Below, piece by piece: positions 1 through 8,957 of a stretch of 64,000 bases of DNA. Positions within the stretch are counted from its first letter, which is position 1. Each line of letters opens with the position of its first letter. The notes below the pieces were generated by a model that did not search any database, had not been told where the DNA came from, and saw only the letters and a program-made list of their open reading frames with translations. Source of the DNA: Candidatus Deferrimicrobiaceae bacterium. GTDB taxonomy: Bacteria > Desulfobacterota > Deferrimicrobia > Deferrimicrobiales > Deferrimicrobiaceae. Made by a program: the position numbers and the translations under genes. The stretch is taken from NCBI GenBank assembly GCA_036504035.1, contig DASXVV010000009.1:496001-560000 (forward strand). Direction: 5' to 3'.

Positions 1-1
1 C

Positions 2-1723
2 CTCCAGGGGCTTCACGTCGACCTCGCCCGGATGACGGCATCCGCCGAAGGATTGCCGGAGGGCGAATCCGCCCGCTGGCTCGGCGGGCGCGGGCTCGGC
101 GTGCGCTTCCTCCTCCCGCATTCGACCCGGGCGTGGGACGACCCGGCGCTGCCGCTCGTCTTCGCGGTCGGCCCGTTGACCGCGGCCGGCCTGGCCGCCT
201 GCGGCCGAACCTACGTTACCTCCCGGTCGCCGCTGACCGGCACCCTCTTCACCGAGGATGCCGGCGGCGATTTCGGTGCGCAGCTTCGCCGCTGCGGTCT
301 ACTTTACCTGCGCATCACCGGCAGGTCGGCGACGCCGTGCCGCCTGACGATCGACGAGGGACGCGCCACGCTCGAGCCCGACGCGTGGCGCCCCGGGTCC
401 GGCGACCCCGCCGAAGGGTGGGACGGCCGGGTGGCGTCGGTCGGCGCTGCCGCGATGTCCGGCGTCCGCTTTGCCTCGATCGTCTTCGATGCGCCCTGGG
501 CCGCCGACCGAGGGGGGCTCGGCCTCGTCATGGCTTCGCGAAACCTGCTGCGCATCCGCGTGCGCGGAAGCGTTCCGCCAACGGTCGCCGATCCCGGGGG
601 CCTGGCGCAGGCGCGCGAGCAGGCGCTGCGGCTGATCCACGCGGCCCCGGCGCTCTGCGGCCCCTGCGGCATCTCGCGGTACGGCACGGCCACCCTGTTC
701 GACCTCGCCGCATCCCGCCGGATGCTCCCGACGCGCAACTTCCGGGCGACGGCGTTCGAGGGGGCCGGGGCGCTCTCCGCCACGGCGTTCGCGCACGGGA
801 CCGGCGCCGCGTGCGACGGCTGCCCGGTCGCCTGCGGCAGGGTCGACCCCGCCGGGACGCCTTTCCCCTCCTTCTCCGCCCTGACCCACCTCGGCCCGCT
901 CGTCGGGAACGGCGATCCCTCGACGGCTGTCGCGGCCAACGCCTTCTGTCGCGAGGCCGGGCTCGACCCGGTCACCGCCGGCGCCACGATCGCCGCTTTT
1001 TGCGAGATTCGCCGCGGCGATCTTGTCGAAGGGGAGCTTCAGGCGCTTCTACGATCGATCGTCGCGCGTGACGGCGCAAGCGACACGCTGGCGGAAGGAT
1101 CGCGCCGGGCGTCGGAGCGGCTCGGGATGCCGTCCGCATCGATGGCGGTCAAGGGGCTCGAGCTGCCCGGCTTCGACCCGCGCGGCGCGCTCGGCACGGC
1201 GCTGTCCTACGCCGTCTCGACGCGGGGCGGAGACGAGGCGCACGCCATGGCCTACGTCCACGAGGTGCTGCGCAAGCCGGTGGCGACCGACCGCTTCTCG
1301 CTCGACGGGAAAGCGCGCATCGTCAAGACTTCGGAAGACCTCTACGCGGCGGCCGATGCGCTCGGCATCTGCCGCTTCGCCTTCTTCGGCGCGTCGCTCG
1401 AGGAATATTCGGGGGCGTTCCGGTCGATCACCGGCCTCGCATCCGGCCAGTCGGCGCTGCTGGAAGCCGGCGAGCGGATCGCGGCCGCCGAGCGGCTTTT
1501 CAACGAGCAATCGGGATTCGCGTTCTCCGACGACGTGCTGCCCGCCCGCTTCCACGATGCGCCCGGCACTCCCGGCGACGGGATCTTTACCCCCCCGATC
1601 GACCGTGCGGCATTTTCGGAGGCGCTCGGGCACTATGCCGCCCTGCGCGGGATCGGCGTCGACGGACGTTTGCTTCCCGAGACGATCGCGCGACTCGGCC
1701 TGACGGAGGAGGCGCGACCATGA
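2..1723 (+). CDS. Tungsten-dependent aldehyde ferredoxin oxidoreductase, 5' end outside window
   Basis: Members of this family oxidise aldehydes to carboxylic acids, passing electrons to ferredoxin through a tungstopterin and a [4Fe-4S] cluster. The frame is already open at base 2 and reads LQGLHVDLAR before the first in-frame ATG at 32. The family's first beta strand looks like this, so the true start lies upstream and ATG 32 would be too short. The pterin-domain motif WLGGRGLG follows. Counted from ATG 32, the cluster cysteines are C261, C264 and C268 (CDGCPVAC), with the distal C447 in the LGIC motif, so the cofactor set looks complete. The stop overlaps the ATG of the class II aldolase, so the two are co-translated. 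Substrate cannot be read from the sequence. Confidence 0.9.
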   Translation, partial: LQGLHVDLARMTASAEGLPEGESARWLGGRGLGVRFLLPHSTRAWDDPALPLVFAVGPLTAAGLAACGRTYVTSRSPLTGTLFTEDAGGDFGAQLRRCGLLYLRITGRSATPCRLTIDEGRATLEPDAWRPGSGDPAEGWDGRVASVGAAAMSGVRFASIVFDAPWAADRGGLGLVMASRNLLRIRVRGSVPPTVADPGGLAQAREQALRLIHAAPALCGPCGISRYGTATLFDLAASRRMLPTRNFRATAFEGAGALSATAFAHGTGAACDGCPVACGRVDPAGTPFPSFSALTHLGPLVGNGDPSTAVAANAFCREAGLDPVTAGATIAAFCEIRRGDLVEGELQALLRSIVARDGASDTLAEGSRRASERLGMPSASMAVKGLELPGFDPRGALGTALSYAVSTRGGDEAHAMAYVHEVLRKPVATDRFSLDGKARIVKTSEDLYAAADALGICRFAFFGASLEEYSGAFRSITGLASGQSALLEAGERIAAAERLFNEQSGFAFSDDVLPARFHDAPGTPGDGIFTPPIDRAAFSEALGHYAALRGIGVDGRLLPETIARLGLTEEARP

Positions 1724-2877
1724 ACGGGACCGGGCAGATCGACGTTGTCCTCGACCGGCTGCTTCGCCACGGCCTGATCGCCAAAGCCGACGACGCCTCG
1801 CTCTACGTGGCCGACGAGGTCGTCCGCGGCTCCCAGGGGACGGCCAACCCTTGGGTCGTCTCTTTCCTCGGCAGCACGGGGCTCTCCGCGCTCGCGTTCG
1901 CACGCCCGGCGTCGCCCTTTCAGGACATCCTGCGGGAGCTGACGCGAAGCCGGCCTCCCGTCATCACCCCCGAGGACGGGGAGACCGTCCTCTTTCTGCA
2001 CGATATCCCCGTGGTGCGCGCCGGCGACGCCGCGGGACTCGAACGCGCCCTCGTCTCCCGGAAAGGCTGCCTGATCCGCGGCACCGGTCCCGACAGCGAC
2101 GACGTGTCGATCGCGGCCGGCGGTGCCCTGACGCTCGAGCAGGCGTTTGTGTCGATCAGCTCGATCTGCTTCTCGACTTCCGTGAAATACCTGCGCGATG
2201 CTCTGGCCGGGCCCACGGGGAACTTCCGCGCCATCCTCGACCGGATGGCGCCGCTGGACGCGCCCGAATCGCTGCCGCCGTTGGGCACCGGATCTCCAGC
2301 GGAGGTCCGCGCCGCCCTCGCCGCCTGCGGGCGCACCACCGTCGAGGCGAGGCTGGTCGATTCGTATTTCGGGAATTTGTCTTTCAGCGACGGGAAGACG
2401 CTCTACATCTCGCAGACCGGCAGCTCGCTCGACGCGCTCGAGGGCTGCATCGACCCCGTGCCCCTCGACGGAGGGTCGACCGCGGGGCTCACCGCCTCGT
2501 CCGAGACGGGCGCCCACATAGCGATCGTCCGCGATGCCGGCGCACGGGCCGTGCTCCACGGGCATCCACGCTTCTCGGTCGTCCTCTCGATGTTCTGCGC
2601 CGAAAAGGCGGGGTGCCCCCCCGGCACGCGCTGCGCCCGCGACTGCCCGGTCACCCGCTTCGCCGTCGAAGGCGTGCCGATCGTCCCGGGGGAAGTCGGT
2701 ATGGGGCCCTTCGGGCTCGTCCGCACCGTCCCTCCCGCCATTGCGAGGCACGGCGCGGCGATCGTCCATGGACACGGCACCTTCGTCGGCGCCTCGACGC
2801 TGTCGGACGCCTTCGAACGCCTGCGCCGGATCGAGATCGACTGCTACCGGCATTACCGCGAACTGGCCGGCGCCTGA
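1720..2877 (+). CDS. Class II aldolase/adducin-fold protein
   Basis: A 385-residue protein whose C-terminal half is a class II aldolase domain. The GNLSF loop near residue 215 resembles the family's phosphate loop. H280 and H282 (LHGHP) and H350 and H352 (VHGHG) fit zinc ligands. The first 190 residues are less typical and I do not assign them a fold. The cysteine-rich stretch CPPGTRCARDC near residue 310 is unusual for the family. The ATG lies inside the stop of the aldehyde oxidoreductase gene (ATGA), so the pair is translationally coupled. An aldolase producing or using an aldehyde that the neighbour oxidises is a reasonable inference, not a demonstrated activity. Confidence 0.8.
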   Translation: MNGTGQIDVVLDRLLRHGLIAKADDASLYVADEVVRGSQGTANPWVVSFLGSTGLSALAFARPASPFQDILRELTRSRPPVITPEDGETVLFLHDIPVVRAGDAAGLERALVSRKGCLIRGTGPDSDDVSIAAGGALTLEQAFVSISSICFSTSVKYLRDALAGPTGNFRAILDRMAPLDAPESLPPLGTGSPAEVRAALAACGRTTVEARLVDSYFGNLSFSDGKTLYISQTGSSLDALEGCIDPVPLDGGSTAGLTASSETGAHIAIVRDAGARAVLHGHPRFSVVLSMFCAEKAGCPPGTRCARDCPVTRFAVEGVPIVPGEVGMGPFGLVRTVPPAIARHGAAIVHGHGTFVGASTLSDAFERLRRIEIDCYRHYRELAGA

Positions 2878-2899
2878 CGCCGACGTCCGGCGCGCCCGA

Positions 2900-4549
2900 T
2901 CAGATCGACTCGAACGCCCTCCCGACCAGCGCCTGCGCCTCTTCCTGGATCCGGCGCAGGTGCGCCTCCCCCAGGAAGCTCTCGGCGTAGATCTTGTAGA
3001 CCGGTTCCGTTCCCGAGGGGCGCGCGGCAAACCAGCCGTTCTTCGTGACCACCTTCAACCCGCCGATGGCCCCGCCGTTCCCCGGTGCGTGCGAAAGGAC
3101 CGCCTCGATCCGCTCCCCCGCCAGTTCCTTCGCCGCAACTTTCCCGGGCGACAGCATCTTGAGCGCTTTCTTCTGCCCGACCGTCGCAGGGGCATCGATC
3201 CGCGCGTAGAAGGGAGTGCCGAACTCGGCAGTGAGCAGTTGATATGCCTCGCCCGGGTCGCGCCCGGTCCGGGCCGTCATCTCGGCGGCCAGCAGGCAGA
3301 GCAGGATGCCGTCCTTGTCCGTGGACCACGCCGTCCCGTCGAACCGCAGGAACGACGCGCCCGCCGACTCCTCCCCCCCGAAGCCGAACGACCCGTCGAT
3401 CAGCCCCTGCACGAACCACTTGAAACCGACCGGGACCTCGCAAAGGGGACGCGGCAACGACGCGGCCACCCTGTCGATCATCGCGCTGCTGACCACCGTC
3501 TTGCCGATGGCCGCATCCGCGCGCCAGAGCGGACGATTCGGGAAGAGGTAGGCGATCGCCGCCGACAGGTAATGGTTAGGGTTGAGAAGGCCGGCGCTGC
3601 GGGTGACGATCCCGTGCCGGTCGGCGTCCGGGTCGTTGGCGAATGCGATGTCGAACCGATCCCGAAGCGCGACGAGGCCTGCCATGGCGTGCGGGGAGGA
3701 GCAGTCCATCCGGATCTTCCCGTCCCAGTCGGGCGGCATGAAACGGAACGTGGGATCGACGGCGCGGTTGACCACCTCGATGTCGAGCCCATAGCGGTCG
3801 GCGATCGGGTCCCAGCAGCCCACGCCCGCCCCGCCCAACGGGTCGACGCCGATCTTGAGCTTTGCCGACCGGATCGCGTCGACATCGATCACGCTGGGAA
3901 GATCGGCCACGTAATCGCCGATATAGTCGTGCGGGCGGGTCGACCCGGCGCGCAGCGCCGCTGCGTGCGTCATGCGCCGGACCTCCCGCAATCCGTCCGT
4001 GAGGATCGCGTTGGCCCGCGTCTCGATCGCGCCGGTTACCGCCGTGTCGGCCGGGCCGCCGTCCGGCGGGTTGTACTTGAACCCGCCGTCCTCCGGCGGA
4101 TTGTGGGAGGGGGTCACGATGATCCCGTCGGCGAAGCCGCGCTCCCGCAGCCGGTTCCAGCAAAGGATCGCGTGGGAGACGAGCGGCGTCGGCGTGTAGC
4201 CGCCGCCGGCGTCGATCCGGACCTCGATGCCGTTGGCCGCCAGTACCTCGAGCGCGGTGACCGTCGCGGGCTCAGAAAGAGCGTGAGTATCCCGGCCGAG
4301 GAAAAGCGGCCCGTCGATCCCCGCTCCCGCGCGGTATTCGCAGATCGCCTGCGTCATGGCCAGGACGTGCGCTTCGTTAAAGGAGTCGCGCAGGGACGAC
4401 CCGCGGTGGCCTGAGGTCCCGAAGGAGACGCGCTGGGCCGGCACGGCCGGGTCGGGGCGCCCCGTGAAGAATCGCGTGACGAGCTTCGGGATGTCGGCCG
4501 GCTTCGGCTCGCCAGCGGGCGTTCCGGCGTTCGGGTGTTTTCCGTCCAT
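2900..4549 (-). CDS. pgm: Phosphoglucomutase (alpha-D-glucose phosphate specific)
   Basis: Interconverts glucose 1-phosphate and glucose 6-phosphate, linking glycolysis to glycogen and cell-envelope sugar nucleotides. At 549 residues it matches the bacterial Pgm length. The phosphorylated serine is S148 in TPSHNPP, the metal loop is DPDADRHG, and the sugar-binding loop is GEESAGASF. The start is set at MDGKHPN because GGAGGG lies about 7 bases upstream. Longer upstream extensions lack any homologous sequence. It converges on the aldolase gene with only 22 bases between the stops, and stands alone on its strand. Confidence 0.95.
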   Translation of the reverse strand: MDGKHPNAGTPAGEPKPADIPKLVTRFFTGRPDPAVPAQRVSFGTSGHRGSSLRDSFNEAHVLAMTQAICEYRAGAGIDGPLFLGRDTHALSEPATVTALEVLAANGIEVRIDAGGGYTPTPLVSHAILCWNRLRERGFADGIIVTPSHNPPEDGGFKYNPPDGGPADTAVTGAIETRANAILTDGLREVRRMTHAAALRAGSTRPHDYIGDYVADLPSVIDVDAIRSAKLKIGVDPLGGAGVGCWDPIADRYGLDIEVVNRAVDPTFRFMPPDWDGKIRMDCSSPHAMAGLVALRDRFDIAFANDPDADRHGIVTRSAGLLNPNHYLSAAIAYLFPNRPLWRADAAIGKTVVSSAMIDRVAASLPRPLCEVPVGFKWFVQGLIDGSFGFGGEESAGASFLRFDGTAWSTDKDGILLCLLAAEMTARTGRDPGEAYQLLTAEFGTPFYARIDAPATVGQKKALKMLSPGKVAAKELAGERIEAVLSHAPGNGGAIGGLKVVTKNGWFAARPSGTEPVYKIYAESFLGEAHLRRIQEEAQALVGRAFESI

Positions 4550-4675
4550 GATCTGCCCTCCGGTTTCCTCCGCACAGTATACCTGCGCCGGGCGACGGAT
4601 CGAGGCCCGATTCCATGCACCCGCCGGACTTCGGGAGGCATCGAAAAAGGATGGGAAGCAGGAGGGGGGCTTGAA

Positions 4676-5245
4676 ATGAAGCGGCGCAAATTTCTGGCAG
4701 GGCTCGCGGCCATCGCGGGCGCAGCGATCGTTTCCCGCCTCGGCTCGTCCGGCATTGGGAGGCTTTTCGAGGCGGGTTCTGCTCCGGCGCACGCCGGGGT
4801 GGGCGGACCGGTCCGGGTCTGGTCGACCGACCGGAAGGGGTACGTCATGACCGAAAGGATCGTCAAGAGCGAGGCGGATTGGCGGAAGCAGCTCACGCCG
4901 GAGCAATTCGAAGTGACACGGAAGAAGGGGACGGAACGGGCGTACACGGGCGCGACCTGGAACAACCACGCCAAGGGCGTCTACCGGTGCGTCTGCTGCG
5001 GGAACGACCTCTACGGCTCCGATGCGAAATACGAATCGGGAACGGGCTGGCCCAGTTTCCGGAAGCCGATCGCTCCGGAAAACATCCGGACCGAGAGCGA
5101 TTTCAGCTTTTTCTCGCGGCGGACCGAGGTGCTCTGCGCCCGCTGCGACGCCCACCTCGGGCATGTGTTCGAGGACGGCCCGCCCCCCACGGGGCTCCGC
5201 TACTGCATGAACTCGTCGGCGATGACGTTCGTCCCGGAGAAGTGA
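4676..5245 (+). CDS. msrB: Peptide-methionine (R)-S-oxide reductase MsrB, Tat-exported
   Basis: Reduces the R epimer of methionine sulfoxide in oxidised proteins. The 189-residue protein opens with a twin-arginine-type signal ([13 protein letters not shown]), so it probably acts in the periplasm as a folded protein. The MsrB domain runs from about residue 60 to the end. It keeps both zinc CxxC pairs (CVCC and CARC) and the catalytic C177 in RYCMNSS. The ATG is preceded by a long GGAGGGGGG ribosome site. It lies divergently from pgm with about 125 bases between starts, so the two promoters probably share that gap. Confidence 0.93.
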   Translation: MKRRKFLAGLAAIAGAAIVSRLGSSGIGRLFEAGSAPAHAGVGGPVRVWSTDRKGYVMTERIVKSEADWRKQLTPEQFEVTRKKGTERAYTGATWNNHAKGVYRCVCCGNDLYGSDAKYESGTGWPSFRKPIAPENIRTESDFSFFSRRTEVLCARCDAHLGHVFEDGPPPTGLRYCMNSSAMTFVPEK

Positions 5246-5258
5246 CCGGGGAGCGGTT

Positions 5259-6170
5259 TCAGACCTTGAACTCGGTCAGCGACCGGAAGGCGTTGAGGCG
5301 GCCCGAGATGTCTTCTTGGGTCAGCGACTGCAGCCGCTCGGTGCTGAACGCCTCGACTGTGAACGAGGCGATCGCGCTGCCGTACATGGTGGCGAGCCGA
5401 TAGTCCATCTCGCCGAGTTCCCGCCCCTGGCAGGACGCCAGGTAGCCCATGAAGCCACCGGCGAAACTGTCGCCGGCGCCGGTCGGATCGAAGATCGTCT
5501 CGAGCGGATAGGCCGGCGCCGCGAACATCCGGTTGTCGGAGATGTGAAGGACGCCGTACTCGCCGCGCTTGATGACGACGCGGCCGGGTCCCCACTGCAT
5601 GATCTTCCGGGCGGCCTTGATCAGGTTGTATTCGCCGGTCAGCTCGCGGATCTCCCCCTCGTTGATGACGATGATGTCGACCTTCGCGATGACCTGCTTC
5701 AGCTCGGGCAACGCGCTTTCGATCCAGTAGTTCATCGTATCGAGCGCGATCAGCTTCGGGGCGCGGACCTGCGCGAGGATGTCGAGCTGGATGGACGGGG
5801 CGATGTTTCCCAGGAAGATGTAGGGCGTGTCCCGGTAACTTTCCGGCAGCACCGGGGCGAAATCGCTGAACACGTTGAGGTCGGTCCTGACCGTGTGCGC
5901 GGTGTTCAGGTCGAAGTCGTAGTACCCCTGCCAGTGGAACGTCTCGCCCGGCGCGATCTTCACGCCCGACGTGTCGATCCGTCGGGACGCCAGCAGGTCG
6001 AGCGTGGCTTTCGGAAAATCGCTGCCGACCACCGAGACCATCCGGACCGGCGCCAAGTAGCTTGCGGCCAGCGAGAAATAGGTTGCGGATCCGCCGACCA
6101 CCCGCTCGACCTCCCCGAACGGCGACTTGATGCTGTCGAACGCCATCGACCCCACGACCAGAAGGCTCAT
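5259..6170 (-). CDS. PfkB-family carbohydrate or nucleoside kinase
   Basis: A 303-residue ribokinase-fold enzyme that should phosphorylate a sugar or nucleoside with ATP. The N-terminal VVGSMAFDS and [10 protein letters not shown] segments form the substrate side. The C-terminal [12 protein letters not shown] motif is the anion hole with the catalytic aspartate. Family members of this shape include ribokinase-like and adenosine-kinase-like proteins, and I cannot tell the substrate apart here. The start has AAGGGG upstream. It converges on msrB (13 bases between stops) and lies just downstream of a small membrane protein gene on the same strand, perhaps co-transcribed. Confidence 0.88.
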   Translation of the reverse strand: MSLLVVGSMAFDSIKSPFGEVERVVGGSATYFSLAASYLAPVRMVSVVGSDFPKATLDLLASRRIDTSGVKIAPGETFHWQGYYDFDLNTAHTVRTDLNVFSDFAPVLPESYRDTPYIFLGNIAPSIQLDILAQVRAPKLIALDTMNYWIESALPELKQVIAKVDIIVINEGEIRELTGEYNLIKAARKIMQWGPGRVVIKRGEYGVLHISDNRMFAAPAYPLETIFDPTGAGDSFAGGFMGYLASCQGRELGEMDYRLATMYGSAIASFTVEAFSTERLQSLTQEDISGRLNAFRSLTEFKV

Positions 6171-6206
6171 CCCGTTTATCCCCTTATCGACGAATTGTTT
6201 GTTGGG

Positions 6207-6563
6207 TCAAAAACCTTGCCGGTCGCCCGGCACGAACCACGATAGCACCCATCCCACGAGGCTGAGCATCACGGAGCCGACGATCGCGCCGAGCGCGCCG
6301 TGGACGTGGAACCCGGTCACGACCACGGAGACGAGCCAGAGCATGAAGCCGTTGACCACGAGCATGAACAGCCCCAGCGTGATCAGCGTGACCGGCAGCG
6401 TAAGCAGCACGATCAGCGGCTTGACGAGCGCGTTCGCCAGCCCCAGGACGAACGCCGCGGCCACCGCGGCCATCACGCTGTCGGCCGAGATCAGCCCCGG
6501 GGCGAGATAGGCCACCAGCAGGATCGCGACCGCGTTGATTCCCATCCTGACGATGAAAGGCAT
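6207..6563 (-). CDS. Small four-helix membrane protein (YvlD / 'phage holin family IV' type)
   Basis: A 118-residue protein made almost entirely of four hydrophobic helices (near residues 5-25, 30-50, 55-80 and 88-112), with the family signature ANALVKPLIVLLTLPVTL. Database families call it phage holin 4TMS or YvlD-like, but such genes are ordinary chromosomal genes in many bacteria and their function is not established. No lysin or other phage gene is near. It sits 24 bases from the ChaN-like gene and 36 bases from the PfkB kinase on the same strand. Confidence 0.82.
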   Translation of the reverse strand: MPFIVRMGINAVAILLVAYLAPGLISADSVMAAVAAAFVLGLANALVKPLIVLLTLPVTLITLGLFMLVVNGFMLWLVSVVVTGFHVHGALGAIVGSVMLSLVGWVLSWFVPGDRQGF

Positions 6564-6587
6564 GGCGTTCCCCTTTCCCCTGGCTTC

Positions 6588-7850
6588 CTACTTTTTCATC
6601 GGGTGATGCGGTTCCATCTTGAAAAGCACGATCGGAAGCGTCCGCTCCTGGCCGTCGTTGCGCACGACCAGCGTCACCGTATCCCCCGCTTTTTTCAAAG
6701 TGATCGGGTAGACGACGTCGAACATCTCCTTGACCGGCTTCCCGTCGATCGAGAATATCCGGTCGCCCTTGCGCACGCCCGCCTTCTCGGCCGGGGAGCC
6801 CGGCACGACCCCGTCGACGACAACCTCGCCTTCCTTCGTCTCCGAGAGCCGCGCCCCGATGCGCATCCGGCGCCCTTCATAGCTTTCGTAGGCGACGAAC
6901 CACACGAAATCCGAAGGGAGCAGCGGGATCTGCGGCAGGTCGACGTCCATCGTCTGGCCTGCGCTCTTGTCCTCGGGCGGCCCGATCTCCTCGGGCAGGA
7001 TGATCGCGTAGGACATCGGCATCCGGCGGATGACTTTCTTGGGAAGGCCGAACCCGTATTTGACGTGCCATCCCCCCGTGATCGTCACGATCCGCTTGCC
7101 TTCGCCGCGCGAACTGCGCAGGTAGCCGACGACCCGCTCGGCCATCGTCTCCTCCCAGAGCATCTGCGTGCGGAGGAAAGCGTCGAGATGACCGGCGGAA
7201 GAATCCCCGTGCCCCCCGAACAGGCTCTCGAGCACGCTCTTCTGGATCGGATCGGGCTCCGACAGCGCCGGCAACAGCGTCTTGAGCGCAGGCGCCAGGT
7301 TATCGAGGCCGGACTTGCTGACCTCGGTCTCGAGCGCGCGCGACGGGTTCAGTGCGATGAGGTCGATCCTGTTCTCCCGGGCGAAGTTCAGGATCTCGCG
7401 GTAATAGGCGAAGTCGTAGCTCCATCCCTCGTTGCCGAACCACTTGACCGCCCGGAGGAACGCGGTCTCGTCGGCATATTCGCCGCGCACCCATTTGTCG
7501 AGCGCCGCCTGCTGCGGCCCCCGGAACATCTCCATGCCGATGGCGATCTTGCCCGGATACCGGTTGAACAGGTCGCGGATGACGAGCAGCTCGACGCGCT
7601 GGGCGTTGTAGTTGTCGTGCGTCTCGCCGACGCAGATCAGCCGGGCTGACGAGGCCATGGTCATCGCCGCTTCCATCGTCAGCTTGGTGCCGGTCGGGAT
7701 GTGGTATATGTCTTCGGATTTCGGCGGCTCGGCCAGCGCGTAAGGCAGGTCGGAGCCGGGGCTGAACGCGGCCGACTTTTTCGTCGCGGAGCAACCCGCG
7801 GCCAGCAACGTCGCGGAAAGGAGGCAGAACGCCATTCGCATCTTCATCAT
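6588..7850 (-). CDS. ChaN-like lipoprotein with C-terminal PDZ domain
   Basis: A 420-residue envelope protein. The N-terminus is a lipoprotein signal with lipobox LLAAGCS. The central part (about 60-270) matches the ChaN/DUF399 haem-associated fold: ICVGETHDN, EMFRGPQQ and a distal GGWHVKYG histidine motif. The last 90 residues form a PDZ domain (GVVPGSPAEKAGVRKGDRI). ChaN binds haem at the outer membrane in Campylobacter and is linked to iron uptake. The PDZ module suggests this protein also contacts a partner protein or peptide. The start is placed at the first of two adjacent ATGs after GAGGGCA. The upstream TTG-type extension has no signal-peptide features. Confidence 0.85.
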   Translation of the reverse strand: MMKMRMAFCLLSATLLAAGCSATKKSAAFSPGSDLPYALAEPPKSEDIYHIPTGTKLTMEAAMTMASSARLICVGETHDNYNAQRVELLVIRDLFNRYPGKIAIGMEMFRGPQQAALDKWVRGEYADETAFLRAVKWFGNEGWSYDFAYYREILNFARENRIDLIALNPSRALETEVSKSGLDNLAPALKTLLPALSEPDPIQKSVLESLFGGHGDSSAGHLDAFLRTQMLWEETMAERVVGYLRSSRGEGKRIVTITGGWHVKYGFGLPKKVIRRMPMSYAIILPEEIGPPEDKSAGQTMDVDLPQIPLLPSDFVWFVAYESYEGRRMRIGARLSETKEGEVVVDGVVPGSPAEKAGVRKGDRIFSIDGKPVKEMFDVVYPITLKKAGDTVTLVVRNDGQERTLPIVLFKMEPHHPMKK

Positions 7851-7961
7851 TGCCCTCGAATCACCTCTTCCGGAATTATCCGCCCGATTATATCGCGCGC
7901 CGGGCACCATTCTTGCGGATTATCCGACCAGGGGCCATTTTATCCAGGAGGGATTACATTC

Positions 7962-8243
7962 ATGAAAAATTGGGCGGAACAGATTCCGAAAGCGAAATCG
8001 CTCGACATGCTCCACGACCTGCTCGTCGAAGCCGCCACCACCGGCGCGCGGCTCGATCCGGTTTCCGACGTGGCCGAATGCCGGGTCGACCTGGGGACCC
8101 TTCCCAGCTTCGGAGGCTTCCGGCCCGAAGGCGGTATCATTCCTGCGCTCAGCTGGGACATGCGTTGTGTCCTTGCCGGCGATTCGCTCGCCAACCTGCG
8201 CATCGTCTCGCGCAAGATGTGGGGCGAGCGGCGCACGGCCTGA
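7962..8243 (+). CDS. Small cytosolic protein of unknown function
   Basis: A 93-residue protein that I do not recognise. It has no signal peptide or membrane helix. It is acidic at the N-terminus (LHDLLVEAATTG) and contains a few aromatic and tryptophan residues (SWDMRC, KMWGERR). Coding status is supported by an excellent AGGAGG site 11 bases before the ATG, by its isolation between two divergent or convergent genes, and by a strong intrinsic terminator starting 28 bases after the stop. No catalytic motif is visible. Confidence 0.7.
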   Translation: MKNWAEQIPKAKSLDMLHDLLVEAATTGARLDPVSDVAECRVDLGTLPSFGGFRPEGGIIPALSWDMRCVLAGDSLANLRIVSRKMWGERRTA

Positions 8244-8271
8244 CCTTGGCAGAACGACTTTGATGAAGAAA

Positions 8272-8300
8272 AAGGCCCCCGGCGCGATGCCGGGGGCCTT
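8272..8300. terminator. Strong bidirectional Rho-independent terminator
   Basis: A perfect 12-bp stem (AAGGCCCCCGGC with its complement) closes a 5-base loop. On the plus strand it is followed by TTTGCTTTT, and on the minus strand by TTTTTCTTC. It therefore ends both the small gene at 7962-8243 and the convergent outer-membrane protein gene. Confidence 0.93.
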
Positions 8301-8326
8301 TTGCTTTTGTACGGGATCCGATGCGC

Positions 8327-8929
8327 CTAGAACCGGCACCCGATCCCGACGGTCGTGGTAAACCCGTCCAGCTTGGCATCGGCGGTTCCGCCCGGAAGGT
8401 TGAAGGACGCCTTGTCCCACAGATATCGGAATTCGAGCCCCATGAAAACGGTCTGGGACAGGTCCGCTGTGCCGCCCGCCACCAGGTGGAATCCGAACGA
8501 GGTGTCCGAAGCCGAGCCGGAAGCGCTCCCGACGCCGGCAATCGCGGCATTGTATTTCAACTCGTTGAAATACGCCCCCATCCCGGCCCCACCGTAGAGC
8601 TCGACGGAATCGAGCGGCAGCACGGCCTTGACCGTGACCGTAACGGGAATGGCGGAAATCTTGACGTTGCCGGAAGCGAACGGATCGGATCCGTTGAAAT
8701 CGGTCTTGAAATAGCCGACGCCGACTTCGCCGATCAGGTTCCGGTTGAAATAATGTCCGATTGCCGCCTCTCCGTCGAATCCGGTCTTGAAACCGTCCAG
8801 GTCGTGGGACTGCGGAGAATAGAACCCACCCCGGATCGCGGCGTAATTCGGTATTTCGGCAGATACCGGCCCGACCAGAACCGAGAGGCAGGCGACGGAC
8901 AGAATCACGATCAATCTGCTCTTGTTCAT
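8327..8929 (-). CDS. Outer-membrane beta-barrel protein
   Basis: A 200-residue protein with a cleavable signal peptide (MNKSRLIVILSVACL, cut after VSA). It continues as alternating-residue amphipathic strands (AAIGHYFNRNLIGEVGVGYF, VELYGGAGMGAYF, FMGLEFRYLW) and ends in GIGCRF. The terminal phenylalanine is the BAM recognition signature of eight-stranded OmpA/OmpW-like barrels. No periplasmic peptidoglycan-binding domain is attached. It starts 28 bases downstream of the LpoB-like gene and may be the last member of that envelope operon. Its own good ribosome site (GGAGGACAC) precedes the ATG. Confidence 0.88.
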   Translation of the reverse strand: MNKSRLIVILSVACLSVLVGPVSAEIPNYAAIRGGFYSPQSHDLDGFKTGFDGEAAIGHYFNRNLIGEVGVGYFKTDFNGSDPFASGNVKISAIPVTVTVKAVLPLDSVELYGGAGMGAYFNELKYNAAIAGVGSASGSASDTSFGFHLVAGGTADLSQTVFMGLEFRYLWDKASFNLPGGTADAKLDGFTTTVGIGCRF

Positions 8930-8957
8930 GTGTCCTCCATGGGGTTCGGAATGCGGT

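Noticed and set aside
2534-4414. A 626-codon plus-strand frame opposite pgm, and many other long antisense frames
   Set aside because: High GC content keeps stop codons rare in shadow frames. These overlap clearly homologous genes and encode arginine/proline-rich nonsense.
6207-6563. Prophage remnant suggested by the holin-family name
   Set aside because: The family occurs as an ordinary chromosomal membrane protein and no other phage genes are near.
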